Assembly: GCA_033980235.1 (NCBI GenBank) | Contig: CM067065.1 | Coordinates: 4,191,847 to 4,255,846, forward strand | DNA length: 64,000 nt | Direction of reading: 5' to 3' | Source of the DNA: Diadema setosum | Lineage: Eukaryota > Echinodermata > Echinoidea > Diadematoida > Diadematidae | Part shown: in pieces, positions 49,589 to 61,377 of the stretch | Numbering within the stretch: the first letter of the stretch is position 1 | Layout of the letters: each line of letters begins with the position of its first letter | Position numbers and translations under genes: made by a program | The notes under the pieces: generated by a model | Databases searched by the model: none | Told to the model about the DNA's origin: nothing | What the model saw: the letters and a program-made list of their open reading frames with translations, nothing else

Positions 49589-50530
49589 TAATAGACTTAC
49601 TATGCCTAGTCAATGTTAATAGATAAAAGGGGTACTTAAATCCATGGATGCTCTCGAAATGCCAGAGAAAACAACAACAGCAACAACATTGAAATCAAAA
49701 TATCCTTTTAGAACATTAATCAGAATAATGACTAAGCTGAAAAGCCACCCCTCCCCCATCACCTCATCTGTTTACTTTTCTTCCTTTACTGTTACCTGTT
49801 ATCCTTCCGAGAGAAATTGTCAAAACTCATTTTCAAAAGATCTCTGGGAAAAGAGAAAGTAATCACCTACGTGATTATAGAGTGACGGTGGTGCCAGCCG
49901 CTATCAACATCTTAAATACATTAGATTTTGTGACCCATTTTTAATTTTCTCTGCAGTGGAGACATCAATTCTTGGAAAAAATGGAAAATGACAGGAGTTA
50001 TCCCCGCTGGAGTATTCTGTAGACTTTTGTTTCTCAGTAGATACTGTCGAAAAAAACAAGCCTCCTATATGCTCAGCTAAAGTTGGTTTATTAACCAGGG
50101 ATTGGGAACGGGAAATGGTTGTATTCCGTCTCTCCCAAAGAAATAAACGCGGCCCATTTCTTGTTGGCTTCCACTTCGAATGTCAACCTCGATTGACCTA
50201 TGGGGGCAAAATTATGGCGGAAAACATCTGAGTCTGTCTCCAAAATGTGCCCTTTTTCGTATAGGGTCTGTTCAAGCCGATTCGTAATAGCGTTCCAGAG
50301 GAGGACGCAATTAGCCGAAAACATTGTGTTTTTTTTTGTTTGTTTTTTGTTTGTTTTTTGTTTTTTTTTGTTTTTTTTTTAGCATTAATGTCTGTTCTTT
50401 GTAAAATGAAAAATCCATTCTTACACAAATGTTTAGTTCTAAGTTCTCATTTGGCTATGTACTTTTGAAGCCACTCTTGCGTTTTTAGAGGCGGGAGGAT
50501 AGTGGCTGAATCCGCAATGGTTTATGGTTT

Positions 50531-50778
50531 TCTTTTGGTTCTGCTATTTGTTTCAACATAAAACGGACAGTTTTTATATATTTTTTTTCTGGGGTACCGC
50601 ATTTATTGGATTAGATTTTGAATGGGATGCCTAGTCTGTTTGCGTCATTAGTTTGGTTTTGCTGTTCGATCCAACATGAGAAAAACAAAAACAAAAACAG
50701 TATGTTTCTTCTGGGGCACCGCCTTTGTTAGCAATGGTTAGATTAGCTTATGGATGAGACGCCATGTCTTCGTCATTA
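50531..50778. repeat. Diverged tandem duplication, ~120-128 bp unit
   Basis: Two adjacent units (50531-50650 and 50651-50778) share ordered words: TTGGTTYTGCT, CAACAT, TCTGGGGYACCGC, TTAGATT and TGCC...GTCT...CGTCATTA. They have drifted apart and differ by small insertions, so the duplication is old. Confidence 0.7.
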
Positions 50779-51974
50779 CTGTGAAGTGTCGCTTTCTCTA
50801 GGCAGATTTGTTTAGTTCATCAAACTACTGTCCCCATTTAATCACGGCAATAAAGTAGATCCTGTTTAACGGAATTGATTGCTGTGTAATCCCAAGAGGG
50901 AGGTGTGCAGACTGTAGCAGGAATGAATAAACGGCACAGGATTGTCTTCTTGACGAAATCGTCGATAACAACAACGACATCAATGACGATGACAATATTG
51001 CACTAACGATGTCGTGGATAACAAACGATGAAAGATATGAAGTTCTGTAGCATTTTTTTTCGGCAAATTCACAGTGTCTAAATATGTGACGTTGTTACAA
51101 CAAGGCGAATATAATGAGCGTTAATTTGATTCCTTTAAAGAAGCAAGATGCGTTTTTTATGTGATACTAGAATATGACATCCAAATATAATTTTATTTTG
51201 GTTGCTGTAATATTCATGTTTACTGTGTGGAAAATGCACGAACTGAAGAAAAAAAAAAACAATAGCGGCACCCATGCTGTTGCTTTGCAAAACTGGGAGG
51301 GGAAGGGATATAGAAGAATCGAAAGAACGAAAACAGGTGCTAAAATACTGACGAATGAGCAATGCAATACAAAGTTTAGCTAACTTCATTTACTATATTC
51401 ATCATTTTTTTTTTATTAATAAAGGCAATGGATTGTCTTGTCGCTGGCATGCACACATACAGCTTCCACTATTTCTAATTCGTGCTCAGATTGCTTTTGA
51501 GAAGTTTGCGGCGTCGTTTCACTTATCAATATGTGGGAAAGAGCGAAGCCAAATATTGGTCGATAAACTTCTTACTTACAAAAATGAAACAAAATACCTT
51601 TATGGACTCTCGGTAAGCTTTATATTATGCTTAGGTTAAGATCGCTGAGTTCCCTTGCCTGTCAATATGCTTACCTTTACACTGGACTCTATGCCCAACT
51701 GTTTAAAGGCATGCAACACGTGTTTTTGACAATTTAAGCTGTCATTGATTTATTCGAATAGATATAGCATGAAGTAATAAAAACAACAACAATAATAACG
51801 GGAGTTTTCGGAAGTACCTCAAAAAGAACGTAGGGGCCTACTTATCATTATCATGCATATTGAATCTTCAACTGGCAACGCGATGTGGGCACTCCTAATG
51901 CAATGAGCGGAGGAGATGGCAATGTTTAATGAAGTAAGGAAGTTAGTCCTTGGAATGCTTTGATTACCGATTGA

Positions 51975-52030
51975 CACACACACACACACACACGCACACA
52001 CACACAAACGCACACATATATACACACAAG
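51975..52030. repeat. (CA)n microsatellite
   Basis: CA units with CG and TA interruptions, followed by CAA units to about 52,070. Confidence 0.9.
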
Positions 52031-52451
52031 ACAACAACAGCAACAAGAAAAAAACAACAACAACAACATAGCATTGTTCACGCTGTTTACAGTCCCTGGC
52101 ACAAAAAGGGTTAATGTTAATGATTATGGAGGTAAGGAAAAATGATGCATAGTGCATTCACCTAACGACGACATTATGGTGATGAATAACACCACACACA
52201 ACTTCTGCTTTTTCTCTCTTTACTTAACCCTTTCAAATCGGGTCATTCTGTCAGGGCTCTCGAAAGTAGATCAAAGCGCTTCGGTAATCAGGTTTTCCTC
52301 TGGGCAATGAAAAAAATCACCCGCTCAATCGAGTTAGGAACACATGCAATATTTTTCTGTTCGTCCAACAACATTGCGGCACCCCCCGGTGCCGAATAAG
52401 TTTAATAAGCTCGTCCATGACTGAGAAGAAAATAAGTTGAGGGAAATAATT

Positions 52452-52482
52452 GAGAGAGGGAGAGAGAGAAGGAGAGAAATAA

Positions 52483-52523
<41 letters not shown>
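52452..52523. repeat. (GA)n microsatellite
   Basis: Interrupted GA units; the longest pure part is about 52487-52523. Confidence 0.95.
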
Positions 52524-52527
<4 letters not shown>

Positions 52528-53274
52528 GAAATTGGAACAGCACATGCTGACGCAGAAGAGAACACGAACAAGCTATGTTATTATATAATTACATGTATGA
52601 GGACATATTGGCGAAGTTACCTTTACTCGTCTCTCTTTATTCATACATTTATATACAAGTGCGTTACAGAATTACCCATTATGCCTCATAACATTTGCGC
52701 ACGATATGGAAAGAAGAATATCTATGATAGAAACAACAATAACAATAATTATGTTGATGTCATAAATATGAATATTTAACCAATTTATATAATATCAAGA
52801 CACGTTTTTTTTTTCCTTCTTCGTAATTTTGATCATGCATAGGTTTATAGTTACGTGACAGAGAATCTAGCAGAAGTAGCGTTTCCTTCACATCGTGTTT
52901 ATATTCTAGTGGCCAAGGACGAACGATTGTGTTTTCCAAGGAAGAGCAGAAACTAGATGTCATAGAATCAGAATACCTCTTTATGTATTCTTATCTCCAT
53001 TCTCTTACCTGTACTTGCTGCTGGTGATATTATTTCTGGAATCTGAAGTAGGCTTTACAGTCAGTTGTTTCTACGTTTACAAGAGTACGTATTTGGCGTA
53101 TTTAGAGGTTTGGATTGCTCTGTTCGGTTCTTTAAGAGATTTAAGTACATCTCGTAAAGTTGCATGCATTCTTTGTCCATGTGCATGTGTGCGTATGATT
53201 GTGTGCGTGCGTGTTGTTCATTTTGGGGCTGTGAAGAGCTTGTTGTATTTATTTTTGTGTGTCTGTTTCTCTGC

Positions 53275-53307
<33 letters not shown>

Positions 53308-53325
53308 TCCCTCGCTCCCTCTTTA
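53275..53325. repeat. (CT)n microsatellite
   Basis: CT units pass into CCCTCTCCCTCG-type units. Confidence 0.95.
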
Positions 53326-53799
53326 TCTCTTTCTATCATTCTAACTCTTTCTTTTCCTTTAAGCAACGTAGTGGCAAAAGCATGGCGTTTCAGCTTTCGT
53401 TCAAGGGGCACTCGAGGCTACATGTGTGAAGTGTCCATCGAACGCCGGCTGTACGTGCAGATAGAGGAGTGACGCATTGCGTGCACGTACGCCGGGCGAG
53501 GTTCGAAACAGCAACTATTAAGTAGATTCTAATGGTCGCCACGGCCGAAATGGCGGTGAAACCCGATCGCTGAGGAGCCTGTTCAAAACTTTGGCTCGAG
53601 AGGGGTAGATGAGCAAGTAAAGATGTGAGGGAGAGAGAAGAGAAGGGGAGAACGAAGGAAAAGGAAAAATAATGACTGGAGGGATGAAATGTGGAAGTAG
53701 AACTTGACGACGAAATGGGTGCTGATGATGTGGGTTAATACATGATAATATATTATTACGGGACAAAAAACAGGATGTCATGTCTTCTGTTTAGACGGA

Positions 53800-53952
53800 T
53801 AGAGAGAGGAGAGAGAGAGAGAGAGGAACAAGAGGTCCAGTGGAGGAGAGGAAAATATGAAGATAAAGAAAAGCAGCTGGAAGGAGAGAACGAGAGAATG
53901 AAAATCAAAGAGAACGTCGGAAATCATGTACGACAATATTAGGGGGGGGGGG
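53800..53952. repeat. Purine-rich tract ending in a G-run
   Basis: GAGA and GGAGAG units, then an 11-base G-run (about 53942-53952). Confidence 0.8.
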
Positions 53953-54590
53953 GAGAAAAAAGCAAGCGTGAGCGTTGGAGAACTGCTGTTCCAATCAAAA
54001 TCAAAATCACCATCTACCGTTATAATTATACTTCTTGATGTTAGTTTAACTCAACAGTAATAATCCTCTTATGCAGCATAATAATTATTATCACCATCTC
54101 CCGCAACATTATAGTCATTTCCCGTCATCTAACACCTTGTCCTTCAAAAAGAGTCAGTATCGCCACAACCACAATCATCACGATCACCATCACGATCGTC
54201 CCCATCAGTTTGACCACTATTCCATCATCCAATATCATTCTATAGCGTCAGTTCTTGTTGTAATGATGTTATCAACGTCATAACACTCCGCCCCGGTATT
54301 CAAGTCATTTCTAATTGCGATGTGCTTGCAGTCGTTCGTGTTTTATGATATACATGGGTATGTGTTGTCGTCGACGCCAGCAGTATTCATTCAACCTACT
54401 TCCTTAGCTGGATTTCTTAGATCTCTTCAACTTTCCTACTCCAAAGTTGACAATCCCCTTCTATTAGACGCGGTGACTAAGCCTTTAGAGATAATTAATG
54501 TCTCATTTTCTTGTAAAAAGAGGAAAATATACCTTATTGCAATTCACCTTTGTTAACAGCTGTTAAAAGCTTTCTTTTGTCATATGAAAT

Positions 54591-54837
54591 GAAAAGTTTC
54601 CTCGCATTACGAGCTAACTCCATTCTTCTCAAGTTTGGATATTTGCTAATAAAGCTGCTGAAAAACACTGATAAATACTAAGAAAATATGGAATATTTTA
54701 ATCATAATTTCAAGAAGATTCCTTGCTATGTTACAATATGAGGTATCATTGGAAAGATTTTATTTAGCTCTATCTAATAATCCGCTCATTATGAATGATT
54801 AAATGACGCTTAGACCATTTTTGCAATAAAACTCTTC
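54591..54837 (+). mobile_element. Diverged relative of family A (R4)
   Basis: 247 bp, exactly the family A length. The ends are GAAAAGTTTCCTCGCATTAC and, at the right, TTTTTGCAATAAAACTCTTC, imperfect inverts. The interior shares GGATATTTGC, AAGAAAATATGG, ATAATTTCAAGAAGATT and GAGGTATCATTGGAAAG with the other relatives. AAAT lies on both sides (54587-54590 and 54838-54841). This supports a 4-bp target duplication in a context that is not a TA repeat. Confidence 0.75.
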
Positions 54838-55205
54838 AAATTTGAAATTACGATAATAACTACATTTTAATTTATGCATACTTTCTTTATGTTATTCTAT
54901 TGTCTTATTTTAGGAAAGTAAAAAAAAAATACTAAATTCACTTCGGGTATAACCTACACATATTGCATACGATGATATCGTTCCACTGGGCTAGGAATCT
55001 CTAGAAAGTGAGTATTGAGAGCTATAAAGTTTATATCCTGAATAACTCTTAGGGTATATCATAGCATCGTAATGAAAACCCAGAACTGTCATTATCGCTC
55101 TCAATTAAATGAAAGGAGGGACATGGCCACGAACTTGAACTGGAGGGGAGAGGGAGAGGGGAGAATAACCAAAGGAAATGAGGGAAAGAGATGGAGAGGG
55201 AGACG

Positions 55206-55220
55206 GGGGGGGGGGGGGGG
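55206..55220. repeat. G-run
   Basis: About fifteen G bases inside a purine-rich segment (55,135-55,230). Confidence 0.9.
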
Positions 55221-55697
55221 AGAGGGGAAACGGGTAGATCGAAAGGCATAATTTCCCGCAGCAGACACCTCCTTCAGATCCTTTGATACTTCGTCTTATT
55301 TCATTTGGCCCGAAACACAAGCTGTTTATCGACTTTCTCTCTGGCGAAACTACAGAGTATACGCACTAACATTTCGAGATCCGGGAAGAAACGAAATGAG
55401 ATATTCGTTTTTTTCTTCTCCATCTTACTTTTGTTTTGCTCTTCTTTTTCTGCGACAAGAAAAAAGAACTTGAAGATGAAACGAGGGAAAGCTGAGGCAA
55501 ATGATAAACCAGTCTACAAACACTTGATACTCAGATCGGAACAGGGATATCTCATTGATTGGTTGCAATGTATTTGATAGGAAAAGTGTCACCACGACTG
55601 GAAAGATACAACAGTGTGTATCGTGTGCATAGAAGTGTATGTGTTTTATGGAATGTGTACTTGTATGCGTGTTTGTACGTCTGTTTATTAAAATGTA

Positions 55698-55860
55698 CAC
55701 ACAGAGAAATTAGGGTTCTATTAGGGTTCTTATTTTCACCCTACGAGCAAATCTAACTAAAAAGCACCTTATAGGGTTCGGGATGGATGTAGGGGTGCAA
55801 ATCCGAACCCTAAAGGGAGCCAAGTCTTAAGGGTTCGAATTTGGAACCATTCCATAGTCT
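55698..55860. repeat. Left subterminal repeat region of the 6.1-kb element
   Basis: AGGGTTC or its inverse GAACCCT occurs repeatedly (near 55713, 55724, 55773, 55805 and 55829), with GGGTGCAAAT once (near 55793). The same words fill the right end, which ties the two ends together as one element. Confidence 0.7.
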
Positions 55861-56510
55861 TTCCCGAAAGCTGACATGTGGGTGTTGAATGGTGTTTGCT
55901 TGAAATGCCACACTATTTTTGGATATTATCGTATATTTTTATTTGAAAATATAACTACACGATGTTAAAGAGTAACAGTGTCATCAGTAATACTGTACTA
56001 AAAAAATTACTACTTGAATTAAACATTTGTTTTTTCTTCTCGCACCGGGATCAAGAATATCATTTCAATGACGTTATCATAGAGTACACGTATTATGCGT
56101 GCACGCGTGGACCGTTGAGCACTTGGTCAATGGCAAAGCTAAAATCGCATGCGCACGCCACGCCGTTGGTCGCGCGGTATACGTACGTACGTGCATACTA
56201 CTGACGTTCCTCGTTTGAAATGGACAGACGACCGTGAGGTTGGGATGATGAATTAATCTTTTTGATGAGCCAAACGTTGTGAGTAGATAGTTGTACTATA
56301 ATTCCGTTGAAAATATTTCACAGTAATCGATGATGATATGTGTGAATTACGCTAATCGAATGCTGAGTGGTGAAAACTGATGCGAAAGAGTTGTATCGAG
56401 GTACATGTGTACTAACATGTCAGAAGTGCGATCATACATATCAGGTACATACAGTAAAGCATAGCGAATAAGTCAATGAAAGTGCACGGTAGGTAATACG
56501 GAAAGCCTCA

Positions 56511-56606
56511 ACCAAGGTACTAACTACGACCAACAGCCCCATACGCGCCATAGCGTAATTACGCTATGCGTATGGATGGGGCTGCTGGACGCAGTTACCA
56601 AGGTAC
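56511..56606. mobile_element. 76-bp fold-back flanked by 10-bp direct repeats
   Basis: ACCAAGGTAC occurs at 56511-56520 and again at 56597-56606. The 76 bp between form a near-perfect palindrome centred on GTAATTAC. CAGCCCCATACGC...CATAGCGTAAT pairs with ATTACGCTATG...CGTATG...GGGGCTG, and the outer TAACTACG and CGCAGTT also pair partly. A 10-bp duplication around such a tiny hairpin suggests a minimal fold-back insertion. Nothing is encoded. Confidence 0.7.
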
Positions 56607-57102
56607 GTACGTAAATAGGTGACCGGATATAGTCGCATCATATTCGTTAATAGGAATTATTACGTTTGAGCCGAGTTGAGGCTCAGTTGGATATTGGTTT
56701 CTGTGAAGTTGACACGAAGAACGATGTAGGCATGTATGATGTGCCTAATGAAGAAAAATAGCGTTCCTGGTTCATTTAGGAGAATTTAAGACATGTATGA
56801 AGATTGAAGTCAGAAAATTTAGGTTGGTCTTGACTCCTTGTTGTCTATCAATGAAAATAGAATGTGTGTTATAAATTAGCAATGCCATAGTCACAGAGCA
56901 TAAGCAATGATACACGATATGTGAATTTAGATAATATCTACTGGAGAAGTTGCATGTGCTAGACATGACATAAAATAAGTCACACAAACAAGGTATGTAA
57001 ACGGTAAATCACTTCAGAAGTACAACTACTTGATCCCATACTTTAGCAGGTAGATATTCCAATATTGATTGTATGTTGAACTTTGTTTTATTCAATTACA
57101 GG

Positions 57103-57673
57103 TTGAGCCTTGCTGATCCATGCTGATGCATGGTGTTAGCTTGGTCTCATACTGGGCCAAAGGGACCTGTGATTATTTATCATCGAGTTCACTATGCATC
57201 AAGTTCAATAATGGTCTTCAGGATGAGTGATGCAGGTCAACCTCGAGAGACTTGTGAGCCATATAGGATGCCAGAGCTGGAGATGGAAGATGTTCAGGAT
57301 GTCAATCCTGGTTCCTCGTTGAGTCAGTGTGGAAGCCATGCCAGTCCTTCTGAGAGTGATGGCCAGAAGGGCATACTATTTGGCAGCTGAAGCAGGTGCT
57401 ATAGAAACGCATCAAAAACTAGAGTTCGAGGAGTTTCGACTTATGCAGCGTAAGATGAGATTAGCTATGAAGACCAAGCTGCAGGTTGCTGAAGCAGAGG
57501 ATCAGATATACCTTGACTACGAGAACAAGAAGTTGGGAGTCGGCTTTCCTGTGAAAGCAGAGGATGAAACCTTGCTGTACCCATCTGAATGCGCCAACCA
57601 ACCAGTACACACGAGTACACCGATTTCCCTGACCAGAGAAGTAGCAAAAACGTTATTTTCAAATTTTCTTTGA
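57103..57673 (+). pseudogene. Frameshifted coiled-coil coding fragment
   Basis: Two overlapping frames look like one protein broken by a frameshift near 57,350-57,370. The upstream frame (from 57130) gives an acidic, serine-rich stretch ending SSLSQCGSHASPSESD. The downstream frame (to a stop at 57,673) gives MARRAYYLAAEAGAIETHQK and then a charged helix rich in E, K, Q and R, typical of a coiled coil. A Ser-rich linker followed by an Ala/Glu/Arg helix is the pattern I associate with N-terminal or gag-like parts of BEL/Pao retroelement proteins and related invertebrate proteins; this is a recollection. A polypyrimidine stretch with CAG at about 57,088-57,102 resembles a splice acceptor, so it may be a captured exon. 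No other part of the protein is present nearby. Confidence 0.45.
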
Positions 57674-57799
57674 CTTTTAGCAGATATAGTTCAAAAGCCA
57701 ATAAGATCATCAGCATCATTTTGTATCCCTGAACCAGGTTTGATGAAAGCCCATCGATTTTTCCGTAGATACATCCGCACAGACCGGGAGACAGACAGG

Positions 57800-57860
57800 C
57801 AACCTGAAAACATATGCCTCCGGCACCATTCAGGGCGGAGGCATAATAATGAGACTCCTA
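57800..57860. repeat. GCCTCCG hairpin word
   Basis: ATGCCTCCG and CGGAGGCAT are inverted around a 13-base spacer (about 57,813-57,843), preceded by GACAGACAGGCAACC. This looks like part of a common dispersed repeat, but its limits are not clear. Confidence 0.45.
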
Positions 57861-57920
57861 TGTCATAGGCTATGTCATGTATGTTTAAACCATATAAAAT
57901 TTGAGACGGGTCACATTGAA

Positions 57921-57935
57921 TCCCCCCCCCCCCCC
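57921..57935. repeat. C-run
   Basis: About fifteen C bases. Confidence 0.9.
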
Positions 57936-59585
57936 GATTAAAATTGCTAAACACCACGGCTCTAGAAACATCTTTCCATTTTAATCCAGAAAGTAATCAC
58001 CTCCCTGTTTTTAGCCGAGGGTGAGCATGAAGCCACTCCATGAAATGAAGATTAGCATTTTTTTTTTTGCAAAATATATGTGAAAATGTCTAATTTCATA
58101 GATAACGATAACTATTTATTCTGTCTTCTAAACTGATGTCAGGTTATTCCCTTTCTTAGAATGCACTGGGCTTGAATATTTACAAGAATACTCTAAAGAA
58201 ATATATAATAGAAAAATACAAGAGAACAAACTTGTAAATTACAAATTTAAACACAACCTAAAGAGAACTTGACTTCTATTCACTTTTATCTTTTTTTTTT
58301 TGGGGGGGGGGTGGATTATGGATGAAAATATGAACCTGCTAATGGATATGAAATACTCAAATTATGCTTTCCATTATATTTCATACTAGATGGGGTTAGT
58401 TTGTATTGTTCATATATTAGATATTTCTTCACCATCGATAGCCTCAGTGCTTCAATAACACATGCACACTTTGAATTGATTGTTTAAGTAGGGAACAAAA
58501 AAAAAAAAGATAAGTCGCCTGCTGTTTTTTGTAGTAGACAGCCACACAATGTATGTCAATTTTGGGCAATCTCTGGCAATGCAATGTCATAAGTGGAGTA
58601 GCTTTGTGACACTTGACAGAAGCATGATTTTCTCACAAACCCTTTATGTATATAAGGATTGAAAAATAGAGTTTGTTCCAAAACCTGAGAAAACTCAACA
58701 TATCATATCTACTTTTTTTTTTTTTGCATACAAAAGAACACTGGACTTCACTCTTTAAGAAGGCAGAAACTATTATCATTGCCCTTACACACGTCAGTGA
58801 CTTGTTGAGGAAATGTGCATGTTTTACCTAAAAGAAAAAAAAAGTGAAATTCTCTTTAGGTTTTCCTTGAATTGTTCTACGCATGTGACATCATAAACTC
58901 TTCTCACTCTGCTGCGACTGCACAAATGATTTAAAGGTTATTAACTTTTGAACTGAATGTCCGCTTTTCACTTTTTTTACTGATGTGTTCTAATAGTATA
59001 AGCCAGTTTGGGGTACCAGTTTGAGCATGTGCGGAAAAAGGTTATTTGTACCGAGAGACAGGTTGGTTTTTTAATTTCACTGAGATAAGCATCTGTAATG
59101 CTAGGATTATTCATGGAATCCTTATAAATGGTGCCTGCCAGTACATCCACTTGACAGCAAGCCTGGTATTTGGCAATGTTAACACACAAAAAAAGTTTGT
59201 TAACATATTCAAAACAGCATTTAATAAAATAGATGATTCCCTAAGTGTTGATTGACGAACCATACTGGTCACTTCATCTACACTGGTTAGGTTCATTCTT
59301 TGTTTGAATATGAGTTCCATAAATGGCTATGGTGGGCAAGCTGCTGCATTATGTCACTTTGAATTGAGTGAAGTGTCTAACCAACTGAGAAAATGAAAGG
59401 TCAGTTGTACCTATGTGCACATGAGCTATCTCCGGACTGGCTTATTGCTGCGCATTCACTCAATCCACATGTAGGTCTATATGATGGTGGACTTGCCCTC
59501 TAACTCTGATTATAATTTTAAGCTTTCTTTAAGTAGGTTGTATAAAGTGCTGATATATTTGTGTAAGGTTTGGTGAAAATTAAGT
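57936..59585. other. AT-rich interior of the 6.1-kb element
   Basis: No transposase or other gene is recognised here on either strand; open frames are short and lack conserved motifs. The sequence resembles a long untranslated or intergenic region. Confidence 0.5.
58290..58311. repeat. T-run joined to G-run
   Basis: About eleven T bases followed by about ten G bases, the same compound order as at 605-627. Confidence 0.9.
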
Positions 59586-59830
59586 GAAGAGTTTGTTTGC
59601 AAAAACCGATAAGTCCATATTTGCCAAATGGAGATATTTGCGATCAAAGGTCAAGAAAAATAAAGAGAATAATAAGAATGTTTTTGCTTCTTTAGACCAT
59701 AACTTCAAAAATGTACCTTTATATGTAGTGACCAATATATCATTTAAAAGGTATTATTTTGTACTTTATGACAGAGATCTTACTTCAAAATCTTAAAAAA
59801 TGGACTTATCGGTTTTTGCAAACAAACTTC
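59586..59830 (+). mobile_element. Family A inverted-repeat element, copy 5
   Basis: A 245-bp copy nested inside the 6.1-kb element, in the same orientation as copy 1. The right end has lost two bases (AAACTTC instead of AAACTCTTC). AAGT lies immediately on both sides (59582-59585 and 59831-59834). This is the clearest 4-bp target duplication for the family because the site is not a TA repeat. The frame that is open in copy 1 is stopped here near the right end. Confidence 0.95.
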
Positions 59831-59936
59831 AAGTGTTAAAATGATTGGAAGAGTTGTGAGACTGTAACATCAACACTTGAGGTATTTCTCATGCATGATC
59901 ATAAATCTCTGTAAAATATTGATGGTAATACATGTA

Positions 59937-59939
59937 GTA

Positions 59940-59983
<44 letters not shown>
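59937..59983. repeat. (TAA)n microsatellite
   Basis: About eleven ATA/TAA units after several GATAAT units. Confidence 0.95.
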
Positions 59984-59984
<1 letters not shown>

Positions 59985-61268
59985 TATTTTGCTTCTGATC
60001 ATTATGCTTGTGATGGTGCCAATACCAGTACCTGCTTTATGAATGTGAAAAATCGACTGCTCTTTACAATATTTTGAATGTTGGGGCTAAACTGCATACA
60101 TTGTGTAATTATATTTATGGTCTACTGAGTACAATGTGCTTCTTGTTTCCATCGCTTGAAAAAACAACAACAATGTATGAAAAGATTGTTTTTAAACTTG
60201 TCTCACAAGACATATTCCTTCCTCTTTATGTCCAGTTTGTCATATCACTGATTGGTTAACTTTATTTTCCCTTTCTGAGGTTACATTTTCTGTGGAATTG
60301 TTAATGTTAATTTGATGCAATGAAAAGTGTTTTCAGATGTGCTATTCTGCCCAAGATTTATAACTGGGACATATCTTTAGCTGTGTGCATAAAAAAGTAA
60401 CCAAATTTAGATGTGCATTCTTCATTTTTTGATTCTTTTTTTCACCTTTCTTATCATTGGTGTAATTGTATATGAAAAACAAAATGTGAAGTATACTAAT
60501 TGTATAATGGGGCACATTCGCTAGCTCTCAAGTTTGGAATTGGATGGAATATGTCAGTACAAGTAGTGAGTTTCAAATATATATGACAGAACTTTGTCAT
60601 ATCCTTCATTGTTTTGGCAATAACTTGTGTACGAGAAATCAGAGTTGACATATCGCTGTTAATGTCTAAGAGCGTCATAAAGGTGCTTTTGATTACCGTA
60701 AGATGTACCGGTAAATTCAAGGTACATATCTATGATCCATTCTAGAAGTAGAAGGACAATGTGAAAGATATTTGTCACATAGTTTACTATTACTCTGCAC
60801 AAGCTTCAGGGATTTTTTAAATAAAAAGAATTAGTGCTTTTTGTCAATGTGGTAACTTCCTTTAAAAGAAGAAAAAGTAATCATTTGATGGAAAGAACGA
60901 ATATTGTTTTTCTTTTTCAATGTACTGACCAAATTTCATACATTTTTGATTTACATTGCCCTTTTTATGACAAAATATGCATCTCGTATTAGAATTTGTA
61001 GAAATACAATGTACATGTATATTTGATGTTCACTTTAAAGTAAACCATGAAAAAGAAAATCGCTGTTAACTTGTCCCTCTTCCATTAGACATATTAAAAT
61101 GTTAATAATTTATATGTAAGTATGCACTGTATTCATCATGTTTATGTTCTATTTGTTGTTGAATTGAAGTCTCTGACTTCATTTTTCGAAAGATTGTGGA
61201 TTTAATTGACTGAGAAACTGTGTGTAAATCTATGCATGCTATTTTGCGTCATGTCTGGAGCGTTGCCT

Positions 61269-61350
61269 TAGGTAATTGTTTGTGAAGTCAGTGAAGGCAT
61301 CCAGTAGACATTAGGTAATTGTTTGTGAAGTCAGTGAAGGCATCCAGTAT
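61269..61350. repeat. 43-bp tandem duplication
   Basis: TTAGGTAATTGTTTGTGAAG and the following TCAGTGAAGGCATCCAGTA are repeated head to tail with a 43-bp period, nearly without change. The duplication is therefore recent. Confidence 0.9.
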
Positions 61351-61377
61351 ATAATTATTTTGGTTTAAAAAAAAAAG

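Noticed and set aside
53430..53520. Possible tRNA B box (GAGGTTCGAAAC)
   Set aside because: I could not fold a cloverleaf around it: no matching acceptor stem, A box or anticodon arm at proper spacing.
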